Shown: positions 46,579 through 55,981 of the stretch, one piece after another
How positions within the stretch are numbered: the stretch's first letter is position 1
How the letters are laid out: each line of letters begins with the position of its first letter
Source of the DNA: Chlamydia poikilotherma
GTDB taxonomy: Bacteria; Chlamydiota; Chlamydiia; Chlamydiales; Chlamydiaceae
Length of the DNA: 64,000 nucleotides
NCBI RefSeq assembly: GCF_900239975.1
Contig: NZ_LS992154.1
Location: 124,001-188,000 of the forward strand
Reading direction: 5' to 3'
Notes under the pieces: generated by a model
The model's input: only the letters and a program-made list of their open reading frames with translations
What the model was told of the DNA's origin: nothing
Databases searched by the model: none
Position numbers and translations under genes: made by a program

Positions 46579-47213
46579 AGCAAGGCTAGAGCGATGGTTA
46601 AATCTTCAGGGTAAGTAATTTTTATCTGAGGATGTCTATTGGATACTAAAGATACGGGAATATTTAAAAGTTCCGCAGCCTGTGTATCATCAACTAAGGT
46701 AATTCCTTCCTTATTAGCGAATTCAAGGCCTGCTAACAATATCTCTGTCTTTATACATTGAGGTGTATGAACAATGGAGAGAGCGTCACGATCTAAAGTT
46801 TTTACAGGATTGCGTTGTTTGATTGTATAGGGAACGTTAGATACTAACGTTGCCGCTCCTGTTTGTTGAGCTGTAGCAATAAGTTCGCTAACCTCATCAG
46901 GATAGATAAAAGGTCGAACACCATCATGAATTAATACCCAGGGATTACTAACATGTTGTAGCCCTGAAAAAACAGAATCTTGACGACGCGTTCCAGATTG
47001 CGCGAATTTTACAGAATATCCTTCAAAAATATAGTGATAGCTTGGATCACAAACAACAATAATTTCAGTAATTTGAGGGATATGAAGAGCTGTTTTTAAT
47101 GCATGTAGAATAAGGGGCTGACCTTGAAAAGGTAGATATTGTTTAGGTTGATTTGCTCCAAAGCGTTCTCCTTTACCCCCACTAAGTAAAATCAAAGAAC
47201 ATTTAAGATCCAT
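46575..47213 (-). CDS. ispD: 2-C-methyl-D-erythritol 4-phosphate cytidylyltransferase
   Basis: IspD makes CDP-methylerythritol in the non-mevalonate isoprenoid pathway that feeds UppS. The 212-residue product has [19 protein letters not shown] at the N terminus, IHDGVRPFI, and a C-terminal [10 protein letters not shown]. The ATG at 47213 is chosen because further upstream there is only a TTG inside the preceding gene. It overlaps the metallophosphoesterase gene by 11 bases and truA by 4. Confidence 0.94.
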   Translation of the reverse strand: MDLKCSLILLSGGKGERFGANQPKQYLPFQGQPLILHALKTALHIPQITEIIVVCDPSYHYIFEGYSVKFAQSGTRRQDSVFSGLQHVSNPWVLIHDGVRPFIYPDEVSELIATAQQTGAATLVSNVPYTIKQRNPVKTLDRDALSIVHTPQCIKTEILLAGLEFANKEGITLVDDTQAAELLNIPVSLVSNRHPQIKITYPEDLTIALALL

Positions 47214-48177
47214 ATACACACCGTACACAACAAATTTCTGGAGGAGAACAGAAGCGTAATCTTTTAAATCCTCCAAGACCGCGATTTACATATAATTGCC
47301 TTTTCCCTTCTCCGAATAGGAAATGACCCCGAGCTAGATCTGGATTTTCTAATCCAGAGATTTTATTCATAATCCTATTGGCAAACTTAGGCCAGGGGAT
47401 AGAAATTTGCGGCCCATGTGTATGGCCAGAAAATATAATATCTCCGGGATATGGCTCTAGCTGGTGTAGAGTATCGGGATTGTGAGAAAGGATAATGCCA
47501 GGTAAGGAAGGATTATAGTGGATAAACGCTTTTTCAGGATCAAATTGTTTAGCAAAAAGATCTCCTAAACCAACAATGTTTATCATATCAGTAATTATGT
47601 GACTTTCATTATGCAATAATCGGATAGGTGTATTTTTTAATAACTGTAAGAGTTCTTTATTAGGTTCTTGTCTTTCAAGTCCTTCAGCATACGTATAACC
47701 TTGAGAGCCGAATAGTCCTTGGGTTATTGAAACGAAAGCCCGTTTTAATGGTTGGCTACTTTTCATGGAAATAATATCTATCTTTCCCTGACTATTGCGT
47801 GAGATATAAGATTGGTAATCGTGATTTCCAAGAATGGCAAATGTCCCCAAAGGTGCGTGTAAAGTATTTAAAAAAGCCTCTAATCGCGAACGATCTTCTA
47901 TTTGTGCTCGGCAAAGGAAATCGCCAGAAAATAAGAGAATATCTGGAGAGAATCGCGAGATCTTTGAAGAAACTTTTTTAAGGAATTTTTTGGGAACGAA
48001 TTTGTGAAAATGTAAGTCGGAGATTTGAGCAATGCGCAACCCGTGAAGGTGAGCATACTTTTTAGGCAGCTTCCATGTTAATAAAGATGTTCGCAACCAG
48101 TTCGGCTCTATAAAATTTGCCCATGAAAAGGCAGCGAGAGGAACTGCAGCAGCTAAAGATAAAGAAGCTAAGACCAC
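47203..48177 (-). CDS. yaeI: Membrane-anchored metallophosphoesterase (YaeI-like)
   Basis: A 324-residue calcineurin-like phosphoesterase with an N-terminal hydrophobic anchor ([15 protein letters not shown]). Motifs are [29 protein letters not shown] and FSGHTHGPQ, so the metal site is complete. The layout matches YaeI/LpxG-type enzymes; in chlamydiae such an enzyme hydrolyses UDP-diacylglucosamine in lipid A synthesis (LpxG, CT461), an assignment from memory. The start is probably GTG at 48177, with AGGAG unusually far upstream. It heads the yaeI-ispD-truA unit. Confidence 0.83.
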   Translation of the reverse strand: MVLASLSLAAAVPLAAFSWANFIEPNWLRTSLLTWKLPKKYAHLHGLRIAQISDLHFHKFVPKKFLKKVSSKISRFSPDILLFSGDFLCRAQIEDRSRLEAFLNTLHAPLGTFAILGNHDYQSYISRNSQGKIDIISMKSSQPLKRAFVSITQGLFGSQGYTYAEGLERQEPNKELLQLLKNTPIRLLHNESHIITDMINIVGLGDLFAKQFDPEKAFIHYNPSLPGIILSHNPDTLHQLEPYPGDIIFSGHTHGPQISIPWPKFANRIMNKISGLENPDLARGHFLFGEGKRQLYVNRGLGGFKRLRFCSPPEICCVRCVYGS

Positions 48178-48201
48178 AATAACACTATAAATATATTTTC
48201 T

Positions 48202-48221
48202 CCTCGTCCTACAGGACGAGG
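48202..48221. terminator. Perfect eight-base hairpin between SWIB and yaeI
   Basis: CCTCGTCC (48202-48209), loop TACA, GGACGAGG (48214-48221). It lies after the SWIB gene on the minus strand. No T run follows, so it may be an attenuating or processing hairpin in a shared transcript rather than a full terminator; the yaeI Shine-Dalgarno AGGAG is in its distal arm. Confidence 0.5.
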
Positions 48222-48248
48222 ATCCTGAAAAAGAGCCAAATCTTAATT

Positions 48249-48512
48249 TTATTTTACGATATGATTGGAAAGAGCTTTTGTCATTTGAAACATATCGATT
48301 GGGTTTTTAGAACCAAAGACTTTAGCTAGGGCGTCATCGGGGAGGATATTTCTTTTATTCTTAGGGTCTTGAAGGTTATTTTTTTTAATATAGTCCCATA
48401 CTTTTTTTACAATTTCAGTGCGGGGCATTGGTCCCTTGCCAACGATAGTTGCTAAATCGGGGGTAATATTGACAGGGTTCATAAAAGCAGAGTTTTTGTT
48501 TTTTTGACTCAT
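48249..48512 (-). CDS. SWIB/MDM2-domain protein
   Basis: The 87-residue product is a single SWIB domain ([23 protein letters not shown], seen in parts [16 protein letters not shown] and NKRNILPDD, then [22 protein letters not shown]). The domain is typical of eukaryotic chromatin remodellers; chlamydiae carry a free copy and one fused to topoisomerase I. A role in chromosome structure is inferred. It is divergent from prfB across about 280 bases. Confidence 0.92.
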   Translation of the reverse strand: MSQKNKNSAFMNPVNITPDLATIVGKGPMPRTEIVKKVWDYIKKNNLQDPKNKRNILPDDALAKVFGSKNPIDMFQMTKALSNHIVK

Positions 48513-48732
48513 CGGTTACTCCTAGTAAAGGTGGTACGAAGAGACACAAGCTCTTCATCGCAACTTTTTTATCTTTCAAGAAGGTTTCTCGTCAAAACAA
48601 AAAAACAGAATTCGTTCCTCAATTACTCTTTATTAAGGCTTTAAGTGGCAATCTGGACGGGGTTGTGGTGAGATAAAGAATAAGAAGAAATATTGAGGGA
48701 ATCTCTAGAAAAATTTACAAAAATAGGACACG

Positions 48733-48762
48733 TTGACTTTATTGTTTTTGCTTTTCTACAAT
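48733..48762 (+). promoter_or_regulatory. Probable promoter of prfB
   Basis: TTGACT (48733-48738), an 18-base spacer and TACAAT (48757-48762). The start would be near 48769, about 23 bases before the ATG at 48792. Confidence 0.55.
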
Positions 48763-48791
48763 CCTAATATTAAGTCTTTTTAAGAGCATGT

Positions 48792-49899
48792 ATGCACGAA
48801 AGTTTAGATAAACGGTTAGAATGTCTGGTAGTTGGCTTGGCTTTAGCCGGGAGGTCTCTTTGACCTTGAGGGTAAGAGACAAGAGTTGGCTAAATTAGAA
48901 GATCAGACCTTGAAAGAGGACTTTTGGCAAGATGTTGCTAACGCGGGAAAAATTTCTGAACGTATTGCTTCGTTAAAACGACAAATTTCCGATTATGAAG
49001 AATTCAAAAGTAAGGTTGATAATCTGACTTTTTTCTTAAATGATAGTGAAGCTTCTTCAGATCCCGAATTTCGTGAAGATTTAGAAAAAGAATTCTCTGT
49101 TTGTGAAAATATCCTTTCAGAATGGGAAACGCAACGTTTGCTTTCTGGTGAGGTCGATAAAAATCCTTGCTTTTTAACGATCAATGCTGGTGCTGGAGGC
49201 ACAGAATCTTGTGATTGGGTGGAAATGCTTTTTAGGATGTATTCTCGTTGGGCATCCCAACATCAATGGAAAGTCGAGGTTATAGATCGTCAAGAAGGGG
49301 ATGTTGCCGGGATTAAGCATATTACTGTAAAGTTTTCAGGAAACTATGCTTATGGTTATGCTAAAGCCGAGCGTGGTGTGCATAGATTAGTACGTATTTC
49401 TCCCTTCGATAGTAACGCAAAACGTCATACGAGCTTTGCTTCTGTAGACGTGTATCCTGAAATTGATGATGAGATAGAAATTGATATTCGTCCAAATGAT
49501 TTGCGTATTGATACGTATCGGTCTTCAGGAGCAGGGGGACAACATGTCAATGTTACTGACTCTGCAGTGAGAATTACTCATATCCCCACAGGAATTATTG
49601 TTTCTTGTCAAAGTGAGCGTAGCCAAATTCAGAATCGTGAAAGTTGTATGAAGATGTTGCGCGCAAGAATGTATCAACAGATTCTTCAAGAACGGTTAGA
49701 AAAGCAACTTCTTGATAGGAAAAATAAAAAAGAAATTGCTTGGGGTTCGCAAATTCGTAATTATGTCTTTCAGCCTTATACTTTGGTCAAGGATGTGCGT
49801 ACAGGGCATGAGACCGGTAATGTTCAGGCTATGATGGACGGAGAATTGCTAGATGATTTCGTCAAAGCGTATTTAGCAGAGTATGGAGAAGTCTCATGA
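48792..49899 (+). CDS. prfB: Peptide chain release factor 2, with programmed +1 frameshift
   Basis: RF2 ends translation at UGA and UAA. Translation starts [12 protein letters not shown] at 48792 and meets an in-frame TGA at 48861. A +1 shift at CTT-TGA-C continues as [15 protein letters not shown], giving about 368 residues. The downstream frame has the stop-recognition tripeptide in [10 protein letters not shown] and the hydrolysis motif in [12 protein letters not shown]. The annotation must join 48792-48860 with 48862-49899. Its stop overlaps the GNAT gene (ATGA). Confidence 0.95.
48849..48864 (+). promoter_or_regulatory. prfB recoding site (RF2 autoregulation)
   Basis: GGGAGGTCTCTTTGAC: the slippery CTT precedes the TGA stop (48861-48863), followed by C. 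An internal Shine-Dalgarno-like GGGAGG lies three bases before the CTT, the spacing used by E. coli prfB. Low RF2 lets the ribosome pause and slip, so the factor controls its own synthesis. Confidence 0.92.
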
Positions 49900-50408
49900 C
49901 AGAGAACAAAGATACAGGAGTTCCTGGATTAGAAATACGTTATACACTTCCTAGTGATGGCGTGTATATGCAGCAATGGTTAAATGATCCTAAGATCCTT
50001 CGAGGATTTCCTTTGAAAACCGAAGTAGAAATTCGTGATAGCGTAAATTTTTGGGTAGGATTTTATCGATATCACAGTAGTTTAACAGCCGTGTATGAAG
50101 GGGAAGTTGCTGGAGTCGCTACTCTTATTTTAAATCCCTATATTAAAGTGTCCCATCATTCATTACTTTCCATTATTGTTGGAGAGTCTTATCGAAATAA
50201 GGGTATAGGAACAGCTCTGTTAAACAACCTATGCCATTTGGCTAAAAGTCGTTTTCATTTAGAGATTCTCTATTTAGAAGTCTATGAGGAAAATCCTGCC
50301 ATAGATTTGTATAAACGTTTTGGTTTTATTGAAGTAGGAAAACAACGGCGTTTTTACAAGGATGAGATAGGATATCTTGCCAAAATTACCATGGAAAAAG
50401 ATCTTTAA
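49896..50408 (+). CDS. GNAT-family N-acetyltransferase
   Basis: A 170-residue acetyltransferase of the GNAT fold. Motif A for acetyl-CoA is [17 protein letters not shown] (about 89-105), followed by [19 protein letters not shown], typical of RimJ/RimL-like or amine acetyltransferases. The substrate cannot be told. The ATG overlaps the prfB stop, so it is translated with RF2. Confidence 0.87.
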   Translation: MTENKDTGVPGLEIRYTLPSDGVYMQQWLNDPKILRGFPLKTEVEIRDSVNFWVGFYRYHSSLTAVYEGEVAGVATLILNPYIKVSHHSLLSIIVGESYRNKGIGTALLNNLCHLAKSRFHLEILYLEVYEENPAIDLYKRFGFIEVGKQRRFYKDEIGYLAKITMEKDL

Positions 50409-50448
50409 ATGCTTGTGCTAAAATCTATTTTATAAGTCTTAGTGTTGT

Positions 50449-51003
50449 ATGGCATTTCAGAAAATCCGTAGGGTCCTTAAAAAATTTTCTCGATCACTTC
50501 TTTTCACTAAGTCTTCTTCCGCCAATCTAGTGGGGATTTACAATCCTGTTTATATAAGATCTTCTATTCCTATCGATTATGCTCCTGGAAAAGTGTATGA
50601 TCTAGAAAGGATATATCAAGATCTCAATTTAAGATTGTTTGAGGGTTCTTTGAATTTAAAAATCGGATGGTTTGGTCGAGAACGCTTGGGGAATGCACGC
50701 AGGGTTGTTTTAGGATCTTATCATGAAGAAGAACAACTAATACGTATACACCGTTCATTAGATCGTGAAGATATTCCGTTATTTTTTATGGAATATATTA
50801 TTTATCATGAAATGGTTCATAGCGTAATTCCTCGTGAATATTCTCCATCGGGGAGAACAATTTTTCATGGGAAAAAATTCAAAGAGTGTGAGAAACGTTT
50901 TCCGCTATATGAGAGTGCTGTAGCTTGGGAAAAGGCAAATATTTATGTATTGTTGCAAGGATATAAAACAAGATTAGGTAAGAAACATGGCAGGACACAG
51001 TAA
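50449..51003 (+). CDS. SprT-like zinc metalloprotease-fold protein
   Basis: A 184-residue protein with a zincin motif HEMVHS in [13 protein letters not shown] (about residues 123-135), preceded by the SprT-like [20 protein letters not shown] (in parts LERIYQDLN and [13 protein letters not shown]). Thus the HExxH metal site is intact. SprT-like domains occur in DNA-protein crosslink proteases and in uncharacterised bacterial proteins; the role here is unknown. Its end overlaps yebC by 17 bases. Confidence 0.75.
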   Translation: MAFQKIRRVLKKFSRSLLFTKSSSANLVGIYNPVYIRSSIPIDYAPGKVYDLERIYQDLNLRLFEGSLNLKIGWFGRERLGNARRVVLGSYHEEEQLIRIHRSLDREDIPLFFMEYIIYHEMVHSVIPREYSPSGRTIFHGKKFKECEKRFPLYESAVAWEKANIYVLLQGYKTRLGKKHGRTQ

Positions 51004-51703
51004 GTGGGCGAATACAAAATACCGTAAAGAAAGAGCAGATCATAAAAGGGGAAAGATCTTTTCCCGGACGATTAAAGAATTAATGGCTGCTGTGAAGATG
51101 GGAGGTCCTGATCCCAAAACAAACGCACGTTTACGCGTAGTTATACAAAAAGCCAAAGATCAAAATATTCCCAATGAAAATATCGAAAGAAACCTGAAGA
51201 AAGCCTCCTCAGCAGATCAGAAAAATTTCGAAGATGTTACCTATGAGCTTTATGGTCATGGGGGAGTCGGGGTTGTTGTTGAGGCCATGACGGATAATAA
51301 AAACCGTACTGCTTCCGATATGCGCATTGCTGTGAATAAACGTGGAGGCTCTCTCGTAGAACCTGGTAGTGTTCTTTATAACTTCGCTCGTAAGGGAGCC
51401 TGTTATGTTCCTAAGAGTTCCATAGATGAGGCTACTTTATTATCTCATGTAATTGATGTGGGAGCTGAAGATCTCGATAATGATGATGAAGAGCATTTCA
51501 TTGTACTTTGCGATCCTATAGAGCTAGCTTCCGTGAAGGAAAAATTAGTTGCATTAGGTGTGACATGTTCCGAAGAAAAGCTTATTTATGTTCCTTTGCG
51601 TCTCGTAGATTGTGATGAAAAAGATGGAGAGGCAAATCTTGCTCTAATCGAATGGTTAGAACAAATTGATGATGCCGACGAGGTTTATCATAACATGGCC
51701 TAA
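50987..51703 (+). CDS. yebC: YebC/PmpR-family protein
   Basis: The 238-residue product begins [19 protein letters not shown] and shows the three-domain YebC/TACO1 pattern, with [19 protein letters not shown] and ending VYHNMA. The family includes transcription regulators and, more recently, proteins that relieve ribosome stalling at proline-rich stretches. It overlaps the SprT-like gene and is followed by a hairpin terminator, facing tarp. Confidence 0.94.
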   Translation: MAGHSKWANTKYRKERADHKRGKIFSRTIKELMAAVKMGGPDPKTNARLRVVIQKAKDQNIPNENIERNLKKASSADQKNFEDVTYELYGHGGVGVVVEAMTDNKNRTASDMRIAVNKRGGSLVEPGSVLYNFARKGACYVPKSSIDEATLLSHVIDVGAEDLDNDDEEHFIVLCDPIELASVKEKLVALGVTCSEEKLIYVPLRLVDCDEKDGEANLALIEWLEQIDDADEVYHNMA

Positions 51704-51729
51704 GGCTTTTCTAAATATAGAAAAGCCTT
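51702..51729. terminator. Hairpin terminator between convergent yebC and tarp
   Basis: AAGGCTTTTCT (51702-51712), loop AAATAT, AGAAAAGCCTT (51719-51729): an 11-base perfect stem. It starts on the yebC stop codon and ends 12 bases short of the tarp stop, so it probably serves both strands. T runs are within the stem rather than after it. Confidence 0.7.
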
Positions 51730-51740
51730 AAGAGTTTTGC

Positions 51741-54410
51741 CTAAGAGCGCCTTTGAGGTGGAGGTGGAGGAGCTCCCGTAACTTTGGATAATGTTTTCGA
51801 TAGCTGTGTTGTTGCCAATCTTGCAGCATCAAATAGCTGTTGACCTTGTGTAGATTGTGTATCTGCACTATCAATTGCTTCTTGTAATCTCGAGCCTTTT
51901 TCAAATAGTAAGAGTTTATTAGCAACACTATTTAATGTTGCTGTAACATTTGCGGCTGCTTGAGTGATTCCCGGAGGAGTCTTTCCTGTTGTTGCTGGGG
52001 CCGCTGTTTGCTTAGTTCCTGCTACAGGTGAGGAGGTTGCTGTCCCTTGCACTGGAGCCGGAGAGGTTACCGTAGTGCTTGTCGTAGAAGGTGTCGCAGA
52101 TTGTAATAGACTAGATAAACTAGCGCTTACACCTCTGGCAGCCCCAGGAAGATCAGGAGATCCTCCGGTAGAGATTGGTTTTGCTGTCTGTGCTTTATGG
52201 AGATTTGAGATAGTCGCAGCTTGTTGTTGCACAGGACTACTAGTAACTACTGTAGATTGAGCAGGCATAGGTCCAACAATACCACCGGATCCCGTACGCT
52301 CTTGGAAAGCTTTGATGAGCTTTCCTACGTTTGTTCTTTGGGGAGTAATATTCCCTTGTGTATCAAACGTACGATCTAGATGGGATCGCAACTGGGGTAA
52401 AAGATGCTCTAATCCTCCTGTATCACCTTCACTTGTAGCACCCATTAAGTTGCTTGCTGGTGCTCCAGAAGAGGTTCTTGAATTATCCCCGACTATATTT
52501 CCATTGTCATCAAGGTTGACTCTTCTTGCAAAGAATACACCGTTATTTCCTCCTGTTCCTTGCGTTGTCGTTGCGCTACCCTCGTCAATGTTGATACGTC
52601 TTGCAAAGAATACTCCTTCAGGTTGGGTAGGATTTGGTGTATTTCCTGATTCAACAGCTTTAATTACATCTCCGAGATTCTGATTTACAGAAATAGGTTC
52701 TCCTCCACCACCTCCAGGATAAACAACATCTAAATGCTGACGGACATGACTTAAGATATTATTTAATTCACTATCATCATCGTCATTATTAGAATCTCTT
52801 CTTTGTACCCCACGTCCACCATCACCTTGAGTGCTATTTAACAATACTGTAGGTTTGTATGTACCATTTTCTGATGTTCTAACAACAGTACCTAAGTCTT
52901 GATTTCCTTGATGATGTACACCATTTTGATCATAGACAGTATCTAAATGCTGACGGACATTAGTTAATACCTGTTGTAAATTATTTGTCGACATTCCTGT
53001 GATATTCACACCACCTTGAGCTGCAGGTGGTGGTCCAGGAGGTGGAGGAGGACCAGGAGGTAGGGGAGCTAAGCTATCCTCGCCTTCCCCATCACTGTCA
53101 AATTGTATTTCATCCTCAGTTTGAGTGCTGGTACTTCCTGTTTCTACATCGTCAAAATTTGCAGCTTGATCATGAGTAACATGACCGCCATCTCCAGAAG
53201 TATCCGTAGTTGCGGAGCTCACGGTAGTCGTCGTCGTCCCGCCAGTAACGTTTACGCTAGTACTAATACCTCCTAAGTTAACATTGATAACAGGTTGAGC
53301 GTAAGGACCGGGTTGTGGTTGCGGTTGAACAGGGGCAGGGGTTTCTCGTGAAAAGGCAGGGCCCTCGTCGGGTTTAGGGGTATTATTCCAGTTAATTCCT
53401 TTCAAACCACCAACATCACCCCAGATAGCTCCGGAATCACACTTGGTACCACGACGCCATACCGAAGGTGTATAATTGCTGCTAGATTCTTTAGAATTCC
53501 AAGGACCGTAGAGCACAGTAGTTTTAAACTTCATGCTCATAAGTAGGTGACTGTAATTTCCAGTCTCTCCAGTTTGTCCTGCGATGCGTGGTTGAATATT
53601 ATTTGACCAATCAGCTTGCATGGATTCATAGCCTACGCAGAATTTAGCAATACACATTTCTAAATCTTTAACATCTGTGATGGGTGCTTTTGTTCTTCCA
53701 TTAGTTACAGCTATGGACTCCGCTGTATTCCAGTCACCATTTCTTACGAAAATAAAGCTTCCCCTAGACTCATCCATATAAACAATATGGCCGGCTTTAG
53801 TCTGTAATTTTGCTTGTACAGATGGTGTAGATAGGAATTTGATAATTGAAGCTTTATCTGTTGGATCATATTTAGGAAGGGCCATACTTGGTAGGCCACC
53901 AGGACCCTCAGGTCTTTCAGCACCATCGGCAGCTTCTGCACCCCGTAGATTTGCAAGCTCCCCTAAATCTGCATTAGAAGGAGTTTCTTGGGGACCTTCT
54001 GCTCCTCCTGTAGCTCCTGTATCTTGAGTTGGAGATGCGCTTGAAGTGTCGGAGACGCTACTATCACTACTACTACTTGACGTGCTATCGGTTCTTGCTC
54101 TTCCTGTTCCAAGAATATGAGATCCTAATAGGTTGGCTGCTGTAGCTGTTGCAGCGGCTCCTTCTGTAGTTGAAGTTGTTGTAGTTATATCTCTTTCAGT
54201 TGTAAAAATCACCGATCCCGAATCGGATTCTGCCTGAGATACCGCTTGTTCTGCTGTTGTATTAACAGATTGGGCGGTTGTTTCTAAAGCTCCAGTCCCT
54301 GTGGTAGATACAACGTGACCCCCAAAGGATGTGGATGTCGTTACTACAGGAGTTGACGTCGTAGTAGTCGTGACATTCGTTGTAGATGGATTATTAATAG
54401 GACCAGTCAT
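51741..54410 (-). CDS. tarp: Translocated actin-recruiting phosphoprotein Tarp
   Basis: An 889-residue type III effector that nucleates actin at the entry site. A Thr/Ser-rich N terminus (1-130) is followed by a folded-looking region (about 180-345), a Pro-rich stretch (448-462, PPGPPPPPGPPP), three repeats of an LD-like helix (476-515, 547-586, 666-705), a duplicated GVFFARR unit (599, 624), DLPGAARGVSASLSSLL (753-769), a likely actin-binding helix, and an Ala-rich helical C terminus (816-875) that could bind vinculin. Tyr-rich phosphorylation repeats like those of C. trachomatis are not seen. Identity rests on these features and on position between yebC and murA. Confidence 0.88.
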   Translation of the reverse strand: MTGPINNPSTTNVTTTTTSTPVVTTSTSFGGHVVSTTGTGALETTAQSVNTTAEQAVSQAESDSGSVIFTTERDITTTTSTTEGAAATATAANLLGSHILGTGRARTDSTSSSSSDSSVSDTSSASPTQDTGATGGAEGPQETPSNADLGELANLRGAEAADGAERPEGPGGLPSMALPKYDPTDKASIIKFLSTPSVQAKLQTKAGHIVYMDESRGSFIFVRNGDWNTAESIAVTNGRTKAPITDVKDLEMCIAKFCVGYESMQADWSNNIQPRIAGQTGETGNYSHLLMSMKFKTTVLYGPWNSKESSSNYTPSVWRRGTKCDSGAIWGDVGGLKGINWNNTPKPDEGPAFSRETPAPVQPQPQPGPYAQPVINVNLGGISTSVNVTGGTTTTTVSSATTDTSGDGGHVTHDQAANFDDVETGSTSTQTEDEIQFDSDGEGEDSLAPLPPGPPPPPGPPPAAQGGVNITGMSTNNLQQVLTNVRQHLDTVYDQNGVHHQGNQDLGTVVRTSENGTYKPTVLLNSTQGDGGRGVQRRDSNNDDDDSELNNILSHVRQHLDVVYPGGGGGEPISVNQNLGDVIKAVESGNTPNPTQPEGVFFARRINIDEGSATTTQGTGGNNGVFFARRVNLDDNGNIVGDNSRTSSGAPASNLMGATSEGDTGGLEHLLPQLRSHLDRTFDTQGNITPQRTNVGKLIKAFQERTGSGGIVGPMPAQSTVVTSSPVQQQAATISNLHKAQTAKPISTGGSPDLPGAARGVSASLSSLLQSATPSTTSTTVTSPAPVQGTATSSPVAGTKQTAAPATTGKTPPGITQAAANVTATLNSVANKLLLFEKGSRLQEAIDSADTQSTQGQQLFDAARLATTQLSKTLSKVTGAPPPPPQRRS
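52296..52985 (-). repeat. Three LD-motif-like repeats in Tarp
   Basis: The repeats begin NLQQVLTNVRQHLDTVY (from 52985), ELNNILSHVRQHLDVVY (from about 52769) and GLEHLLPQLRSHLDRTF (from about 52415). Each continues to a second conserved piece, DLGTVVRT, NLGDVIKA or NVGKLIKA. They resemble paxillin LD helices that bind FAK and vinculin tail-type partners. Confidence 0.75.
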
Positions 54411-54434
54411 GATTTAACAACTAAATAAAAAACT

Positions 54435-54449
54435 TCTAATTTAATTAGA
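54435..54449. repeat. Inverted repeat upstream of tarp
   Basis: TCTAATT-T-AATTAGA, 15 bases, about 25 bases before the tarp ATG on its upstream side. A second inverted repeat, TTAGTT-AATA-AACTAA, lies at 54489-54504. The first is adjacent to a -10-like TACAAT (minus strand 54454-54449). Operator function is only a possibility. Confidence 0.35.
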
Positions 54450-54645
54450 TTGTAAAACAAATTATTTATTAATATCTCGAGTTTTTATTTAGTTAATAAA
54501 CTAACTTTCGTTGTTAATAGTTTTTAATTGTTGTGAATAAAAGACCTTTGTTTTTAAAAAAATGAAAAGTTTGCATGGAAAATAACCCTAGGGAGAGTTA
54601 ACGTTTCTTTAAGATGATTAGAAAATGGTGGCAAGGAGCAAAAGA

Positions 54646-55980
54646 ATGGCAGCGGCAGAAGTCTTTGGTGGTTGTGTGTTGCAGGGTTCAGTACGCGTGT
54701 CTGGAGCGAAAAACTCTACAACTAAGTTACTTGTTGCTTCGTTGCTATCTGATCGCAAATGTGTTTTGCGTAATGTTCCTGATATTGGTGATGTACGTTT
54801 GACGGTTGAGTTATGTGAATCCTTAGGTTCTATAATTCATTGGGATAAGGAAGCAGAAGTCATAGAAATGCATACACCCAAAATTCATATGTCTGAGGTG
54901 TCTGCTCAATTTTCTAGGGTAAACCGTATTCCTATTTTATTATTAGGAGCTTTGCTTGCGCGTTGTCCCGAAGGTGTTATCGTACCGTGTGTTGGGGGAG
55001 ATGCTATTGGAGAAAGGACTCTGAATTTTCATTTTGAGGGTTTAGAGCAGCTTGGAGCGAAAGTTGCTTACGATGGGCATGGATATCAAGCTTTTGCCCC
55101 TAAAGGTCTTGTGGGGGCTTACATTACTCTTCCTTATCCTTCTGTAGGAGCTACAGAAAATTTAATCTTGGCTTCAGTACGTGCTCAGGGAAGAACGATC
55201 ATTAAAAATGCCGCTCTAGAAGTGGAAATCCTTGATCTTATTTTGTTTTTACAAAAAGCAGGAGTGGAGATCACTACAGATAATGATAGAACTATAGAAA
55301 TTTTCGGTTGCGATGATTTTTATGAGATCGATCACTGGGTAATTCCTGATAAGATAGAAGCAGCTTCATTTGGTATGGCAGCAGTACTTACTGGCGGTCG
55401 TGTTTTGGTGGAAAATGCTGAGCAAGATCTGATGATTCCTTTCCTCAAAACTTTACGATCGATAGGTGGAGGGTTTTCAGTTACAGAAACTGGGATAGAG
55501 TTTTTCTATAACGAGCCTTTAAAAGGAGGTGTTGTCTTAGAAACAGACGTGCATCCCGGATTCCTTACCGATTGGCAGCAACCATTTTCTGTTCTTCTCT
55601 CTCAAGCAGAGGGATCTTCGGTAATTCACGAAACTGTTCACGAGAATCGCTTAGGCTATTTACGAGGTTTGCAACAGATGGGAGCCAATTGTGAGTTGTT
55701 TTATCAATGTTTAAGCTCAAAGGCTTGTCGCTACGCTACAGGAAATTTCCCTCATAGTGCTGTGATTCATGGTATGACACCTCTAAAAGCTTCGCATCTT
55801 GTTATTCCTGATTTACGTGCGGGATTTGCCTACATTATGGCGGCGCTTATCGCTGACGGAGGTCCATCCTTAATAGAAAATACTCAGTTATTAGATCGTG
55901 GGTATTATAATTGGGTGGAGAAGCTCAATTCGTTAGGAGCAAAGATCCACTTACTATCTTTAGATCCTGTAGCTTCTTAA
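54646..55980 (+). CDS. murA: UDP-N-acetylglucosamine 1-carboxyvinyltransferase, fosfomycin-resistant type
   Basis: MurA performs the first committed step of peptidoglycan synthesis. The 444-residue product has Lys22-Asn23 in GAKNSTTKLL. The active-site loop reads GGDAIGERTLNFH, with Asp119 where most MurA proteins have Cys. That substitution prevents fosfomycin attack and is known in chlamydial MurA. The frame is open from 54625, but the ATG at 54646 lies eight bases after AAGGAG and gives the family length. The gene converges on argS with one base between stop codons. Confidence 0.96.
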   Translation: MAAAEVFGGCVLQGSVRVSGAKNSTTKLLVASLLSDRKCVLRNVPDIGDVRLTVELCESLGSIIHWDKEAEVIEMHTPKIHMSEVSAQFSRVNRIPILLLGALLARCPEGVIVPCVGGDAIGERTLNFHFEGLEQLGAKVAYDGHGYQAFAPKGLVGAYITLPYPSVGATENLILASVRAQGRTIIKNAALEVEILDLILFLQKAGVEITTDNDRTIEIFGCDDFYEIDHWVIPDKIEAASFGMAAVLTGGRVLVENAEQDLMIPFLKTLRSIGGGFSVTETGIEFFYNEPLKGGVVLETDVHPGFLTDWQQPFSVLLSQAEGSSVIHETVHENRLGYLRGLQQMGANCELFYQCLSSKACRYATGNFPHSAVIHGMTPLKASHLVIPDLRAGFAYIMAALIADGGPSLIENTQLLDRGYYNWVEKLNSLGAKIHLLSLDPVAS

Positions 55981-55981
55981 T

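Noticed and set aside
52312..52683. 123-codon plus-strand ORF opposite tarp
   Set aside because: Produced by the repetitive, Gly/Thr-rich tarp sequence on the other strand; no start signal.
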